Assembly (NCBI GenBank): GCA_964427855.1
Contig: CAYRVH010000088.1
Coordinates: forward strand, 1 to 6,953
Length of the DNA stretch: 6,953 nucleotides
Direction: 5' to 3'
DNA from: JAUPKT01 sp964427855
GTDB lineage: Bacteria; Desulfobacterota; Desulfomonilia; Desulfomonilales; Desulfomonilaceae
The notes under the pieces were generated by a model. That model saw nothing but the letters and a program-made list of their open reading frames with translations, was not told the DNA's origin and searched no databases. Shown here one piece after another: positions 6,814 to 6,953 of this stretch; position 1 is the first letter of the stretch; every line of letters begins with the position of its first letter. Made by a program: the position numbers and the translations under genes.

Positions 6814-6823
6814 TGGGCCGCAT

Positions 6824-6953
6824 GAGGTTTTTTGCTTATCGGTGGAGGAACCGCCATCGCTTACGTGGGCGCTATGCCTCTCACGCGGCGCTTGTTCCTG
6901 CCCACTGATTTCGCCTTTATGCTTACATTCCGCACGATTTCATGTAGGTGATT
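6824..6953. other. Unassigned right edge, possible gene fragment on + strand
   Basis: These last ~130 bases do not read as transposase in any minus-strand frame I translated. On the + strand a frame is open from 6826 to a TGA at 6949-6951, giving 41 residues without a normal start: GFLLIGGGTAIAYVGAMP followed by LTRRLFLPTDFAFMLTF. The glycine-rich hydrophobic stretch followed by Arg-Arg looks like part of a membrane protein, but it is short and I do not recognise the family. It may be the tail of a gene cut by the element, or a chance open frame. Confidence 0.2.

Noticed and set aside
6602..6823. Minus-strand 73-codon open frame overlapping the transposase
   Set aside because: It is the neighbouring frame of the transposase remnant; its product is Pro/Arg/Gln-rich with no recognisable motif, while the IS630 motifs lie in the other frame.

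Overview
The window holds most of one operon, all on the + strand. It is a branched-chain amino acid-type (LIV/HAAT family) ABC transporter with an acyl-CoA synthetase gene inserted in it, followed by a short region with the decayed end of an insertion sequence. Gene order is livF (5' end cut by the window edge), livG, acyl-CoA synthetase, livH, livM, livK. The organism cannot be named from this alone. The proteins (LivG with the LPYGLQKRVE signature, LivF with a KHYKRRKRWL-type tail, a COG1022-type synthetase) and the roughly balanced base composition remind me of Desulfobacterota (Syntrophobacter/Desulfomonile-like fatty- or aromatic-acid degraders). That is an impression from memory, not a demonstrated placement.

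Layout. Positions 1-342 are the C-terminal half of the LivF ATPase. Positions 354-1124 are the complete LivG ATPase. Positions 1141-2940 are a complete AMP-forming long-chain-type acyl-CoA synthetase that starts 16 bases after livG. After an 87-base gap with a small palindrome, 3028-3918 is the LivH permease, with a TTG start. Positions 3971-5017 are the LivM permease. A 114-base leader with a strong Shine-Dalgarno precedes livK (5132-6337), the secreted substrate-binding protein. Positions 6338-6510 are non-coding and dominated by an imperfect inverted repeat. On the minus strand, 6511 to about 6813 is the C-terminal part of an IS630-type DDE transposase with no N-terminal half. The last ~130 bases are unassigned.

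How the genes work together. LivK should bind an organic acid or amino acid in the periplasm and deliver it to the LivH-LivM channel, which is driven by the LivG-LivF ATPases. The synthetase between the ATPase and permease genes suggests that the imported compound is a carboxylic acid, converted to its CoA thioester on arrival, rather than leucine or isoleucine. This is an inference from gene order; the substrate cannot be read from the sequence. I found no RNA gene, CRISPR array or clearly novel system. The points most worth following are the synthetase/transporter coupling and the broken mobile element next to livK.
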